Below, piece by piece: positions 26,882-36,157 of a stretch of 52,500 nucleotides of DNA. The stretch is from the NCBI GenBank assembly GCA_902623215.1, contig CACNSS010000001.1, positions 1 through 52,500 on the forward strand, read 5' to 3'. How positions within the stretch are numbered: position 1 is the stretch's first letter; every line of letters starts with the position of its first letter. The notes under the pieces were generated by a model. That model made no database searches, was not told the origin of the DNA, and was given only the letters and a program-made list of their open reading frames with translations. The translations under genes were made by a program, and so were the position numbers. The stretch comes from an uncultured Pelagibacteraceae bacterium. GTDB taxonomy: Bacteria > Pseudomonadota > Alphaproteobacteria > Pelagibacterales > Pelagibacteraceae.

Positions 26882-27620
26882 AAATTAAAAAGTTTTTTTG
26901 TTTTTTATAATACTCAAATACAATTTTTTTTATATTTGTGAGACTTATTAAGCCAAAATGACCATAACCATACTTATTTGTTATGAAATATTTTTTTTTT
27001 ACCGCTACTTTATGTAAATTTTCAAAATTTGCATGAAATAATTTTTTATCTTTTCTTAAATAAATAATACTTTCTAATTTAATTTTTTTTTTTTTAGAAA
27101 TCATTATTCCTTTATATTTTTTGTCTTTTCTGTAATCTACTTTTAATAATCTCTCAAAATAATGGACAAATGTTGTTCCCGAGTCCATATTAATATTCAG
27201 GATTTTTCCATTGAGTTTTGTAAATTTTTCAAAAAAGGACCCTTTTCCATAAGAATTAATCGTTGGATTTTTAGCTAAAAAAAAAGCCTTTTCACCGATA
27301 ATGGCTACGGATAAGTTTGGATCAACATATTTTTTTGATACATTGAGTTTACGACAATATTCTGAGAAATAACCACACTCAGATTTTGAGTTTTCTACAT
27401 CGTAAATTTTTTTTTTACAAAAAGAATATGTATATGTTGGTATAGCCAAAGTTCCTCTAGGACCAATGACTTCTAAAATTGCATTTAATAAATTTTTACA
27501 AGTTAATTCCATATCTTCAGCACTCTCAAATTTTTTCAAAAGACTTACATCGCAATGAATAAATATATTATCTTTTTTTTTTAATCCAATTTGTTTTAAA
27601 CACTTAATAATTTTTTTCAT
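26865..27620 (-). CDS. AAC(3)-family N-acyltransferase
   Basis: 251 residues. Family motifs are IFIHCDVSLL, VIGPRGTLAIPTYTYSF, the later VDPNLSVAIIGEKA and INSYGKGSFFEKF, and INMDSGTTFVHYFE with the conserved His. These match aminoglycoside 3-N-acetyltransferase-like enzymes, which use acyl-CoA to acylate an amine. In glycan clusters such proteins are best read as amino-sugar N-acyltransferases, not as resistance genes. It is downstream of an acyl-activating ligase and a VOC protein in one overlapping run, so it may transfer an unusual acyl group. It could alternatively supply the acetyl group missing from the WbpD step. Confidence 0.78.
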   Translation of the reverse strand: MKKIIKCLKQIGLKKKDNIFIHCDVSLLKKFESAEDMELTCKNLLNAILEVIGPRGTLAIPTYTYSFCKKKIYDVENSKSECGYFSEYCRKLNVSKKYVDPNLSVAIIGEKAFFLAKNPTINSYGKGSFFEKFTKLNGKILNINMDSGTTFVHYFERLLKVDYRKDKKYKGIMISKKKKIKLESIIYLRKDKKLFHANFENLHKVAVKKKYFITNKYGYGHFGLISLTNIKKIVFEYYKKQKNFLIYDSLS

Positions 27621-28219
27621 TTTGTAAATTCTAAGATCTCATAAATAACATTGCCCTCAGATCTAATTAATAGAATTTTAAGTTTTATTCTATTAATTAC
27701 AAAATTAAAAATTTTTGAGCATTCAATTTTGTGCTTCAATAATTCTTTACTTATTTGTTTTAGATTAACAGCAACGAAGCAGATTGCTACGCAACCGACA
27801 TTATCCAAATAATACTTATTAAAAAATTTTTTTTTTAATTGAAAATTATATTTCTTATCATCAAAAATTGATTTAAAGGGGAAATTATTTTTTCTAATTT
27901 TAATCTTCAATATACCCTCTAAAAATTTTTTTTCTTTTTTAACAGAATTTGTATTAATAATTATATTATTTTTTCTATGTACAATAACATCTACCTTGTT
28001 GCCAAATTTCTTATAATTCGTAATTTCAATTGAAGGTAATTTATTTTTTGGCTTAAAAAATGTCAAATCATGATCTTTATTATTATATAAAAGGAACTTA
28101 TTTTTTTCAGGATGGTTTTTTTTTCTTATTTTAAAAATTTTTTGATAAATTTTTTTTGATAAAAAATTATTTTTTTTACCATCTGAATTATATATTATGT
28201 GATCAATTCCTATTATCAT
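27617..28219 (-). CDS. VOC (glyoxalase/epimerase) superfamily-like protein
   Basis: 200 residues. It opens GIDHIIYNS, the start of a VOC module, and ends LLIRSEGNVIYEILEF, where a metal-ligand Glu commonly lies. A second DNVGCVAICFVAVNL strand in the middle suggests paired beta-alpha-beta modules. The fold is used by methylmalonyl-CoA epimerase, glyoxalase I and dioxygenases. It lies between an AMP-forming ligase and an AAC(3)-like acyltransferase with 4- and 17-bp overlaps, so action on an acyl thioester or side-chain precursor is plausible, but this is inferred from position only. Confidence 0.5.
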   Translation of the reverse strand: MIIGIDHIIYNSDGKKNNFLSKKIYQKIFKIRKKNHPEKNKFLLYNNKDHDLTFFKPKNKLPSIEITNYKKFGNKVDVIVHRKNNIIINTNSVKKEKKFLEGILKIKIRKNNFPFKSIFDDKKYNFQLKKKFFNKYYLDNVGCVAICFVAVNLKQISKELLKHKIECSKIFNFVINRIKLKILLIRSEGNVIYEILEFTK

Positions 28220-29537
28220 TTTTCTCTAACAGCTTAGTTTTTTGAATCTTGCCGATCTTATTTTTAGTAAATTTGTTTAAATATATAAATTTATTAGGCC
28301 AATGTACTTTTGAAAGTTTATCATATATTTGGTTCTCGATTTTTTCTCTCCATTTTTTTTTATCAACTTTTAAGAAACATACAATTTGTTCATTAAGTGT
28401 TTTATTGTTTTTTTTTCCAACTATAGCAACCTCTTTAACTCCGTTTATATTTTTTATTTTATCCTCTATATATTTTGGGCTAATATTTAATCCATCTTTA
28501 ATGATAATTTCTTTTTTTCTATCGAGTAAAATTAAATCGTCATTTTGTAATTTTCCAATATCTCCAGATGAAAAATAAATTTTTGTGTTTTTTTGAAATT
28601 TATTATCTCTGAATGTTCCTTTAAATTTATATTTAGACTTAATTAATAATTCTCTTGATCTAGAAAGGTTTATTTCAACTCCCGTCAATAGTTTTCCAGA
28701 GCCTTTTTTTTTATCAATGCTGCAAGAAACCAATAACATCTCTGTTGACCCGTAACTTTCTAGTGGATAAATCCTAAAATTTTTGAAAAATTTCTTTTTT
28801 TCATCTAGATGAAATGGAGCTGTCCCTACAAATATTTTTTTTAAAAATTTATTTCTTTTTAAATCAATTGCGCTCATTTCATTTAAAAAATTTATTATTG
28901 ATGGTGAAAGCCAAGTATAATCTATTTTATAACTTTCAATATAACTCCAAAAATTTATCAAATTATAATTTGGAATTTTTTTTGAAATTATTATCTTTGA
29001 ACCAGCTAACAATGGGCACAAAGTTGAATTAAGAAAACCTGCCATATAAGACATTGGAAAAACCTGTAGGAAATTTCCTTTTTTAATCTTATTAAGTCTA
29101 TTAAATGCCAAAGCATTTTGAATTAAGCTTTGATGTGCATGTAGTATTGCCTTAGGTTCTGACGTTGTTCCAGATGTAAAAAAAATTCCAAAGTTTTTCA
29201 ATTTTGTTTTTTTTTTCGTTAAATAATCGATAGAATTTTTTTTAATTATGTAATTTGGCCGAGTAATATTAATTAAATTTTTTTTCTCCATAGAACTGTA
29301 ATGTTGTCCTAGAGGTAAGAAGCCAATTTTTAATTCTATACAAGCTAAGTAGGCTACAACAAGCTCTAAACTGTCCTCTAAATTCAATGCAAAAATTTTT
29401 TCTTTATAAAACTTAAGTTTTAGTATTTTATTACTGAAATTATGAACTCTCATCATCAATTCTTCATAAGTCAATGACTTATTTGATGTCACTATACAGG
29501 GTGAGCTTCTAAATTTTTCCAGATAATTTAGTATCAT
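28203..29537 (-). CDS. AMP-forming acyl-CoA/acyl-ACP synthetase (ANL superfamily)
   Basis: 444 residues, a compact member. Seen: FFTSGTTSEPKAILHAH (P-loop-like A3 motif), LESYGSTEML (A5), FSSGDIG (A7) and LLDRKKEIIIKDGLNISPKYIE (A8 hinge) with a C-terminal domain; the KIGKIQKTKL end holds the catalytic lysine (A10). It would adenylate a carboxylic acid and pass it to CoA or an acyl carrier protein. The aldolase gene abuts upstream, and the VOC gene overlaps by 17 bp downstream. A candidate ACP lies at 35906-36157. Confidence 0.85.
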   Translation of the reverse strand: MILNYLEKFRSSPCIVTSNKSLTYEELMMRVHNFSNKILKLKFYKEKIFALNLEDSLELVVAYLACIELKIGFLPLGQHYSSMEKKNLINITRPNYIIKKNSIDYLTKKKTKLKNFGIFFTSGTTSEPKAILHAHQSLIQNALAFNRLNKIKKGNFLQVFPMSYMAGFLNSTLCPLLAGSKIIISKKIPNYNLINFWSYIESYKIDYTWLSPSIINFLNEMSAIDLKRNKFLKKIFVGTAPFHLDEKKKFFKNFRIYPLESYGSTEMLLVSCSIDKKKGSGKLLTGVEINLSRSRELLIKSKYKFKGTFRDNKFQKNTKIYFSSGDIGKLQNDDLILLDRKKEIIIKDGLNISPKYIEDKIKNINGVKEVAIVGKKNNKTLNEQIVCFLKVDKKKWREKIENQIYDKLSKVHWPNKFIYLNKFTKNKIGKIQKTKLLEKNDNRN

Positions 29538-30596
29538 CTATAAATTTTGTTCATTTATATAAAAATGATTATAAATCTTTTTCCAGCTGCCTTTGTTTTT
29601 TTTATTTTTCTGTAATTTGTTACAAATTTTTTTCACCAATTTTTCCGGAGCATCAATTTTCGTAATTTTAGTAATTTCTTTTATTAATATTCTAGGATCA
29701 ATTTTATACTTTTTTGAAAAATTTTCTATAATTGGCAAATAACTACTATGAAATTTTGAAATCCCACATAAAAAATCGATAGATGAAAAACCCCTAATAG
29801 CCAATGGTTTAATTTTTTTTTCAGAGAACTCCGTTAATCTTAAATAATCATATTTAATTTTATTTTTTTTTGATAAATGATATGAAAGTATTTCAGTATT
29901 TGCATTTCCCGAACTTCTACCTATTCCCTGGAGTGAGGAGTCAATCAAAGAAAACTTTAATTCATTGGCTAAGATTGAGTTTTGTAAAGCAAAACCAGTA
30001 TTATTATGACCATGGAATCCTAATTTAATTTTTTTATTTATTTTTCTTATCTCTTTGTGATATTCTAAAATTTCTTTTGGCATCATACCACCAGCAGAGT
30101 CAACGATATAAATTATATCTGCTCCATTTTTGTAAGTTTCATTTGTAATTTTGGCGAATTTTTTTGAGTCCATTGCATAAGATTTCATAAAATTTACACA
30201 AGTAAATAATTTCAATTTTTTTGATAAATTTATATAATCAAATGCTTTCTTGTAATTATTAACGTCAATACCTATTCTTATAAAATCTAAACCATTACCC
30301 TTTGCAGAATAGAAATCATCTTTATTAGCTATTCCAGGGATAGCAAATACTCCAATCATTGATTTTTTGGTACTTTTTTTTGCTTCGATTATATAGTCTT
30401 CATCGGTTTCAAAAGCTCTAAATTTTGTTGACCGTGAAGCACCGAGTCCAATGCCGTGCCCAACTTCAATGAAATTAATTCCAGACTTTTCTAATGTTGC
30501 ACAAACTTCTCTTGTATTTTTTTTTGTAAAGCCAAAATTGTTTAGATAGCTTCCATCACGCAGTGTGCAATCAAGTATTTGGGGGGACAAAAACAT
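29538..30596 (-). CDS. HMGL-like/4-hydroxy-2-oxovalerate aldolase-type enzyme
   Basis: 352 residues. The N terminus ILDCTLRDGSYLNNFGF is the HMGL/DmpG signature with the metal-ligand Asp and Arg. IEVGHGIGLGAS, YIVDSAGGMMP and LGFHGHNNTGFALQNS (the two metal-ligand His) complete the barrel; GIGRSSGNANTE follows. It would cleave or form a C-C bond between pyruvate (or an acyl-CoA) and an aldehyde. It is first in the run aldolase, ligase, VOC, AAC(3), surface transferase, all nearly touching. No acetaldehyde dehydrogenase partner is present, so a catabolic meta-cleavage role is unlikely. Confidence 0.82.
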   Translation of the reverse strand: MFLSPQILDCTLRDGSYLNNFGFTKKNTREVCATLEKSGINFIEVGHGIGLGASRSTKFRAFETDEDYIIEAKKSTKKSMIGVFAIPGIANKDDFYSAKGNGLDFIRIGIDVNNYKKAFDYINLSKKLKLFTCVNFMKSYAMDSKKFAKITNETYKNGADIIYIVDSAGGMMPKEILEYHKEIRKINKKIKLGFHGHNNTGFALQNSILANELKFSLIDSSLQGIGRSSGNANTEILSYHLSKKNKIKYDYLRLTEFSEKKIKPLAIRGFSSIDFLCGISKFHSSYLPIIENFSKKYKIDPRILIKEITKITKIDAPEKLVKKICNKLQKNKKNKGSWKKIYNHFYINEQNL

Positions 30597-30723
30597 AAGT
30601 AATTACTGTTTACATCATTAAAAATATAATTAAAAGATAGAATTTGTTAATAATATCATTCATATTAATTAATAAATCATATTAGATAAAATTTATGAAT
30701 TGGATATTTGTAACTCTAAAATA

Positions 30724-31644
30724 ATGAAATTTAAGAAAATAAATCAAAATGTTCTTTTTCATCATTTTCATTCAAAAAATAAATTTTACTACAGTCCTGG
30801 CTCATTAACGAAAGATAATTTTTATAAATTTATAAAAGAAAATAAGAATAAAATAAAAAATTCCAATAATATAGAGAAAAAAAATAATAATAAATTCTTT
30901 CTAACATTTGATGATGGTCTAAAATCTCAATACGAAATAGCTCTTCCAATATTAGAGGAAAATAAAATTAAGTCTTTTTTTTTCTTTTTTACAAATCATT
31001 TTAATAGTAATGACTTCACAATCGAATGTATACGATATTTTAAATACAAATACTATTTAAATACAAAATTATTTTTTAATCATTTTATGGAAACTTTTAA
31101 AGACAAACACGATAAAAAAATAAATTTTGGGAATGTAAATTTAAAAAAGTTATTTAAATTTTATAAAAAACACTCTCCATATTATTCAAAAGAAGAAATT
31201 TATATCAAAATTTTAAGAGATAATATTTTAAGTGAATCACAATATTTAAAAATTATAAAAAAAATGATGAATGATAAAAATGTAGATATTTCTAAACTTT
31301 CAAAAAAGTTATATATGAATAAGTCAGAGATAAAAAATCTTTCAAGACTACAACACACTATTGGTTTACATTCACACTCACATAACCACAAAAATAAAAA
31401 TTTTGGTTACAACAGAGAATTTAATGAATTTAAAAAAAATAAATTAATTTTAGAAAAAATAATTAATAAAAAAATTATCTCAGCAAGTTATCCTTTTGGA
31501 AATTTCACCAATAATTCAGAAAGAATTTTAAAAAAACTTGGTATAAAATTTTCTTTTCTTAAAAATGAAAAATTTAAGAATACTTATAAAAATAATAATT
31601 TATTTTTACCAAGAAAAAATATATCAGAGCTTTTATTAAAATGA
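30724..31644 (+). CDS. Polysaccharide deacetylase (NodB-like)
   Basis: 306 residues from the ATG at 30724; an in-frame TTG at 30700 would add eight residues. NodB motif 1 is FLTFDDGLKSQ (Asp-Asp pair), motif 2 is GLHSHSHNHKN (metal-ligand His residues), and SYPFGNFTNNS is a motif 3 equivalent. Such enzymes remove N- or O-acetyl groups from sugars. It is the first gene of a tightly packed plus-strand operon that continues with a formyltransferase, overlapping by 4 bp, so freeing an amine for formylation is an attractive reading. No signal peptide is seen, so it acts in the cytoplasm. Confidence 0.8.
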   Translation: MKFKKINQNVLFHHFHSKNKFYYSPGSLTKDNFYKFIKENKNKIKNSNNIEKKNNNKFFLTFDDGLKSQYEIALPILEENKIKSFFFFFTNHFNSNDFTIECIRYFKYKYYLNTKLFFNHFMETFKDKHDKKINFGNVNLKKLFKFYKKHSPYYSKEEIYIKILRDNILSESQYLKIIKKMMNDKNVDISKLSKKLYMNKSEIKNLSRLQHTIGLHSHSHNHKNKNFGYNREFNEFKKNKLILEKIINKKIISASYPFGNFTNNSERILKKLGIKFSFLKNEKFKNTYKNNNLFLPRKNISELLLK

Positions 31645-32408
31645 ATATTACTATAATTACTGGTAACTCCGAAAGACATAAATATTTAATTAAAATCTTA
31701 TCTCATCATAACTTAAAACTAATAATTGAGAAAAAAAAAAATTTTAGTTATTTGTTTAATAACAAACAAAAAATAAGCATAGAAGCTAAAAATTATTTTA
31801 AAAAAGTTTTACACGCAGAAAAAAAAATTTTTGGCAAAATCATATTAAAAAAAAAAATGTATAAAAAAAAAATTGTAGTTGAATATGGTGAATTAAACGA
31901 CAAAAATTTTTCTGACTTAAAAAGTTTTTTAGAGAGCGACCTGTTTATCGTTTTTGGCTCCTCATTTATAAAAGGTTCCTTAGCAAAGTTTTTATATGAA
32001 AAAAAATGTATAAACATTCATATGGGTATATCGCCTTATTATAAAGGCACAAATTGTAACTTTTGGGCGACAATTGACGGAAATTTTCATTTGGTAGGTG
32101 CAACTGTTCACTTGCTGTCAAAAAAAATTGATGGTGGACCAATTCTTTACCATTCAGTTTCCAAACCAGTTAGTGATTCAAATTTATATTCAATGAAAAA
32201 TGTAAAAAGTGTAATTTTAAGTTTAAAACAAAAAATAGATAACAATTCATTACTCAAAATTAAACCAAGAGAACAAAAAAAAAATCAGGTAATTAGATAT
32301 ACAAAAAATAAAGATATTGGTATAAATAATTTTAGAAAATATCCAAACAAAGTAAAAAAATTTAGTTTTAATAAAAAATTACTTATAAAACCTGTAATGA
32401 TGATTTGA
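31641..32408 (+). CDS. Formyltransferase-fold protein (sugar N-formyltransferase candidate)
   Basis: 255 residues. The catalytic triad of N10-formyltetrahydrofolate formyltransferases is visible: Asn125 and His127 in INIHMGISPYYKG, and Asp164 in IDGGPIL. The FWATIDGN and GATVHLL strands also match. It would formylate the amine of an amino sugar, as VioF- or ArnA-type enzymes do. ATG overlaps the deacetylase stop by 4 bp. A second family member with the same triad lies at 51393-52004. Confidence 0.8.
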   Translation: MNITIITGNSERHKYLIKILSHHNLKLIIEKKKNFSYLFNNKQKISIEAKNYFKKVLHAEKKIFGKIILKKKMYKKKIVVEYGELNDKNFSDLKSFLESDLFIVFGSSFIKGSLAKFLYEKKCINIHMGISPYYKGTNCNFWATIDGNFHLVGATVHLLSKKIDGGPILYHSVSKPVSDSNLYSMKNVKSVILSLKQKIDNNSLLKIKPREQKKNQVIRYTKNKDIGINNFRKYPNKVKKFSFNKKLLIKPVMMI

Positions 32409-32413
32409 ATGAT

Positions 32414-33577
32414 ATGAAGAAAAAAATTGCAATTACAATAAATAATAGAGCAAACTACGCAAGGATTAAGACCTTTATTTTAGCAATGAAAAAATACAAA
32501 AATGTTGAATTAATTATTATTTTAGGTGCATCAAGTGTTTTAGAAAAATTTGGCAACTTAGAAAATATTTTAAAAAAGGATGGAATAAAAATTAATCATA
32601 AAATTTATACGATTGTTGAAGGTGACAAACCAGTGGCAATGGCAAAATCAACAGCTTTAGAAATAAATGAACTGTCAAATATTTTTGAAAAAGAAAAACC
32701 AGACATGGCTTTAGCTATCGCAGATAGATTCGAAACAATGTCAGTAGCAATTACAGCGAGTTATATGAATATTTTTTTAATACATACTCAAGGAGGTGAA
32801 ATCACAGGGTCTATAGATGAAAGTGTAAGACATTCAATAACAAAATTAGCTAACCTTCACTTTCCATCTAATAAGAAAGCTGCCAAAAATATATTAAAAA
32901 TGGGAGAGGAAAAAAAATCAATTTTTATCACTGGCTGTCCCTCTGTTGATTTAGCAAGATTGGTGTCTAATAAAGAATTAAATATTAAAAATTTATTATT
33001 GGAAAATAAATTTTCTTATTCAGGAGAATATCAAATTGAAGACTTCAAAAATTACTGTATTGTAGTACAACATCCGGTAACCACAGAATATAAAAGCACT
33101 AAAAAACAAATACTTGAGACTATAAAAGCGATTAGTCAATCAAATAAAAAGTTTTTGTGGTTATGGCCAAATGTAGACTCTGGTTCCGACATAATTTCTA
33201 AACAATTAAGAATTTTTCGAGAAAAAGGTGATCTAGATAACGTAATTTTTATTAAAAATTTAAGTCCAGAAAATTTTTACATTTTACTAAATAACTCTAA
33301 GTGTATTATAGGTAACTCCAGTGTTGGAATAAGAGAAGGTGCATATCTTGGAATTCCATGTTTAAATATTGGTAATAGACAAAATTTAAGAGAGAAAGGT
33401 CCAAATGTTAAAAATTGTATCCACAATTCAAATGAAATTTTAAAAAATTTAAATTCTATGTATGGTAAAAGATTTAAAAAATCTTTAATTTACGGAAATG
33501 GACAAACTGGTAAAAAAATGGCAAAAATAGTTTCGAGAATTAAAAATTTTAAAACACAAAAAACGTTGAACTATTAA
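32414..33577 (+). CDS. neuC: UDP-N-acetylglucosamine 2-epimerase, hydrolysing type (NeuC/LegG-like)
   Basis: 387 residues from the ATG at 32414; an in-frame TTG at 32405 overlaps the upstream stop, but family members start close to the KKKIAITINNRANYA motif. Other blocks: DRFETMSVAI, IHTQGGEITGSIDESVRH, FITGCPSVDLA, VQHPVTTEY and GNSSVGIREG, as in NeuC. It inverts C2 and releases the nucleotide, giving free ManNAc-type sugar for the NeuB-like synthase at 23355-24155. It sits in the middle of the five-gene plus-strand operon. Confidence 0.87.
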   Translation: MKKKIAITINNRANYARIKTFILAMKKYKNVELIIILGASSVLEKFGNLENILKKDGIKINHKIYTIVEGDKPVAMAKSTALEINELSNIFEKEKPDMALAIADRFETMSVAITASYMNIFLIHTQGGEITGSIDESVRHSITKLANLHFPSNKKAAKNILKMGEEKKSIFITGCPSVDLARLVSNKELNIKNLLLENKFSYSGEYQIEDFKNYCIVVQHPVTTEYKSTKKQILETIKAISQSNKKFLWLWPNVDSGSDIISKQLRIFREKGDLDNVIFIKNLSPENFYILLNNSKCIIGNSSVGIREGAYLGIPCLNIGNRQNLREKGPNVKNCIHNSNEILKNLNSMYGKRFKKSLIYGNGQTGKKMAKIVSRIKNFKTQKTLNY

Positions 33578-33578
33578 A

Positions 33579-34343
33579 ATGAATTCACTCGATCAACATG
33601 AAAAGTATCTAAAAAAAAACGTATTTTTTACAAAAAGTAAATGGCCTCATTTCAATTTATTATTTGAGGACATTAACATATTAAAAAAAAAAAGGATTGA
33701 TAATATTCTATCTTTAGAAAGAGGTGGTTTATACGGATCTATAAGTATTTTCAAACCATATTTTGCTAAAAAAAATTTTACCTCAATAGATTGCAGTAGC
33801 CATAAAATTAAAAAAAGAGGTGCCTATAATCAAAAATATGTTTTGTCAGATAAAATTATAAAAAAAAAAATTGATTATTTCAAAAACTATAAAAAACTTG
33901 GGCTTAAAAAAAATTTTTATGATCTAATAATCATTCCAAATTTATTACATCATATTTTTGATATCAAAAAATTACTTGACCAATGTTACATCTCTTTAAA
34001 AAAAGGGGGTGAACTTTACATATTTGAGCCAACTGTGCGCGAAATACACCAAATACCAGATGATTATTTTAGGTTTACACCCTTCGGATTAAAAGAACTT
34101 TTAAAAAAATCTAAATTTAAAAAAATTACTTATAAATTTTCCGGTGGTCCATTTTCTGCCTCACTCTATTGTCTAGATCAAGCAGCACAATTTTTACCAA
34201 GAAAAAAATCTGAAGAATTTAAAAAAAAACTAATTAGTGGAAATTTCAAAAATTTTCTTAATATGGAAAGTAAATTTAAAACAAATCGATTTAGAAAACA
34301 TACGGTTTTTCCAATGAGTTTTTCAATTATATCGAGGAAATAA
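33579..34343 (+). CDS. Class I SAM-dependent methyltransferase-like protein
   Basis: 254 residues. The FYDLIIIPNLLHHIFD block and SLKKGGELYIFEP motif are typical of methyltransferase motifs II-III. The glycine-rich motif I is weak (ILSLERGGLYGS), so cofactor binding may be altered. A YFRFTPFGLKELLKKSKF block follows, as in many Methyltransf_11 proteins. It lies 1 bp after neuC and directly before neuA, so it probably modifies the nonulosonic acid or its precursor. Catalysis is not certain. Confidence 0.65.
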   Translation: MNSLDQHEKYLKKNVFFTKSKWPHFNLLFEDINILKKKRIDNILSLERGGLYGSISIFKPYFAKKNFTSIDCSSHKIKKRGAYNQKYVLSDKIIKKKIDYFKNYKKLGLKKNFYDLIIIPNLLHHIFDIKKLLDQCYISLKKGGELYIFEPTVREIHQIPDDYFRFTPFGLKELLKKSKFKKITYKFSGGPFSASLYCLDQAAQFLPRKKSEEFKKKLISGNFKNFLNMESKFKTNRFRKHTVFPMSFSIISRK

Positions 34344-35033
34344 TTGTACAAAAATAAAAGAATTATTGCAATCATAATGGCCAGATCTGGTAGCAAAGGA
34401 TTGAGGAATAAGAATTTAAAAAAAATCAATAATATTTCATTAGTTGGATTAACAGGCAAAATATGTAAAAAAATTAAAATTATTGATAAAAAAATTATCT
34501 CAACAGATTCTTACAAAATTGGACTTGAGGCAAAAAAATATAATTTAGATTTTTTTTTTAAAAGACCCAAAATTTTATCTGGTGGTAAAGTTCCAGACAA
34601 TAAGGTTTTACTCCATGCACTAAAACAAAGTGAAAAATATTATAAACAAAAATTTGATATTATATTGTCATTACCACCAACAACTCCTACTAGATCTAGT
34701 TTTGAAGTAGAGGCATGTTTAAAAAAATTAATGAATAAAAAATATTCAGCTGTTTGGACTATAAATAAAACAAATGATAAATTCCATCCTGAAAAAGCTT
34801 TAACGATATCAGGCGGTAAATTAAAATTTTATGACAAATTTGGACACAAACTAAGGGCAAGACAAGAATTATCAAATATTTATCATAGAAATGGTGTTGC
34901 ATATGCAGTTACTAGACGACTAATTATTAATGGTAAATTAATAGATAATAAATCAAGTTACTTTGAATGTAAGAAAAAACATTTGTCAATTGACACTATC
35001 GAGGATCTTAATATTGCTGAGAAATTATTTTAA
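34344..35033 (+). CDS. neuA: CMP-acylneuraminate cytidylyltransferase (NeuA-like)
   Basis: 229 residues. IIAIIMARSGSKGLRNKNL contains the complete nucleotide loop (residues 13-24). LSLPPTTPTRS is the substrate block, and YHRNGVAYAV plus the final DTIEDLNIAE match the family. It activates a nonulosonic acid with CTP. The start is TTG at 34344, abutting the previous stop, with GAGGA 5 nt upstream; the family N terminus begins right there, so this start is well supported. It overlaps the convergent methyltransferase by 9 bp. Confidence 0.87.
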   Translation: MYKNKRIIAIIMARSGSKGLRNKNLKKINNISLVGLTGKICKKIKIIDKKIISTDSYKIGLEAKKYNLDFFFKRPKILSGGKVPDNKVLLHALKQSEKYYKQKFDIILSLPPTTPTRSSFEVEACLKKLMNKKYSAVWTINKTNDKFHPEKALTISGGKLKFYDKFGHKLRARQELSNIYHRNGVAYAVTRRLIINGKLIDNKSSYFECKKKHLSIDTIEDLNIAEKLF

Positions 35034-35900
35034 ACTGACTATATATAATAAGCTAGTAGATAGCATATGTCTTTCAATATTTTTTTCTATAACTTTAAAT
35101 TTTCTCTTGGGAATTATTTCTTCATAGAGGCCTTTTACTCTTTTACCTATTTTCATGTATTCTATTAAGTGATTTATATTATATTCTTGTAGTCCCCCTT
35201 TATAAACCACTTTCATATTTAATTTTTTAAAAATATAATCTAGACTTTTTTCATTAAAATAAAAATTATGAGACAATCTAAAATCAAATCTTAAAAAATC
35301 AATGCCAATTAAGTACATGTATATATTGTTAAAATTTGGAACTCTAAAAATAATTTTACCCTTAGCCTTTAAGTTTTTTTTTAACTGGCGAATAAAATTA
35401 AGCGGATTTTTTTTATGCTCTAATTCAGCTAATGATATTATTAGATCAAACTTATATTTTGATACTCTTAAATCCTCTAAATTTGAAAAAAAAAGATGTT
35501 TTTTTTCAACATGGCTTCTATAAATTGAGGAGTCTAAACCAGCAGTTAACTTTGCATCTTTTTTAAGATAATCCAATATACTAGCTGCTCCACAATTACT
35601 CTCAAGAACGGATTTATTTTTAAAATTAATTAAATTTTGTATTTTTTTTATCTTTTTTATTTCACGTGGCCTATTAAAAGATTGATATTTTAAAACGCTA
35701 TTATCACCGTCAAAAATTTTTCTAAAAATTTTATTATCTTCTAAGAAACTTTGTCTATCTTTTAGATAACCAACATCGCAATTAATACATTTCAAAATCT
35801 CATATTTTTTTTTGGAGAATTTTTTTCCAATTCTAATTTTATCATTCCACAGTATTTTAATGTTTTTTGATCTACATAAAGGACAGGAGTTTATTTTCAT
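35025..35900 (-). CDS. SAM-dependent methyltransferase with N-terminal zinc knuckle
   Basis: 291 residues. Cysteines C6/C9 and C38/C41 form a probable zinc site. Motif I is VLESNCGAAS, LIISLAELEHKKNPLNFI gives motif II, and KAKGKIIFRVPNFNN motif III. This is the Methyltransf_23-type layout common in O-antigen clusters. It lies 5 bp downstream of the acyl carrier protein gene. The modified sugar or lipid cannot be named. Confidence 0.75.
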   Translation of the reverse strand: MKINSCPLCRSKNIKILWNDKIRIGKKFSKKKYEILKCINCDVGYLKDRQSFLEDNKIFRKIFDGDNSVLKYQSFNRPREIKKIKKIQNLINFKNKSVLESNCGAASILDYLKKDAKLTAGLDSSIYRSHVEKKHLFFSNLEDLRVSKYKFDLIISLAELEHKKNPLNFIRQLKKNLKAKGKIIFRVPNFNNIYMYLIGIDFLRFDFRLSHNFYFNEKSLDYIFKKLNMKVVYKGGLQEYNINHLIEYMKIGKRVKGLYEEIIPKRKFKVIEKNIERHMLSTSLLYIVSLK

Positions 35901-35905
35901 TCAAT

Positions 35906-36157
35906 CTATTTCTTATATTTAGTTTGAATTATAATTTTAGCAAATTCTTCGATATTTCTGTAATTTCTTTTTTTAAAATGATTGTTATTAAATTTAATTT
36001 TATATTTTTCTTGAATTGAAAAAATAAAATTTAAGAAATTTAAAGAGTCAATTAGTTTTTTATTAAGATAATCTAATTTAATATTTTTTTTTGTATGTTT
36101 TACATTTAGCTTTTTAGCAAGCCATTTTTCACAATTGATTATCTGTTTATTTTTCAA
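35906..36157 (-). CDS. Acyl carrier protein
   Basis: 83 residues. The motif LIDSLNFLNFIFSIQEKYKI has the Asp-Ser-Leu phosphopantetheine attachment site with the family's hydrophobic helix II. The flanking helices are Lys-rich rather than acidic, which is unusual for an ACP and may reflect the local A-rich composition. It abuts the cyclase-family gene upstream. With an AMP-forming ligase at 28203-29537 and an AAC(3)-like acyltransferase, it may carry an acyl group destined for a sugar. It is too specialised by context to be the fatty-acid ACP. Confidence 0.75.
   Translation of the reverse strand: MKNKQIINCEKWLAKKLNVKHTKKNIKLDYLNKKLIDSLNFLNFIFSIQEKYKIKFNNNHFKKRNYRNIEEFAKIIIQTKYKK

Noticed and set aside
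26865-27620. AAC(3)-like gene as an antibiotic-resistance determinant
   Set aside because: It sits in a sugar operon with no mobile element or resistance context; amino-sugar acylation is the better reading.
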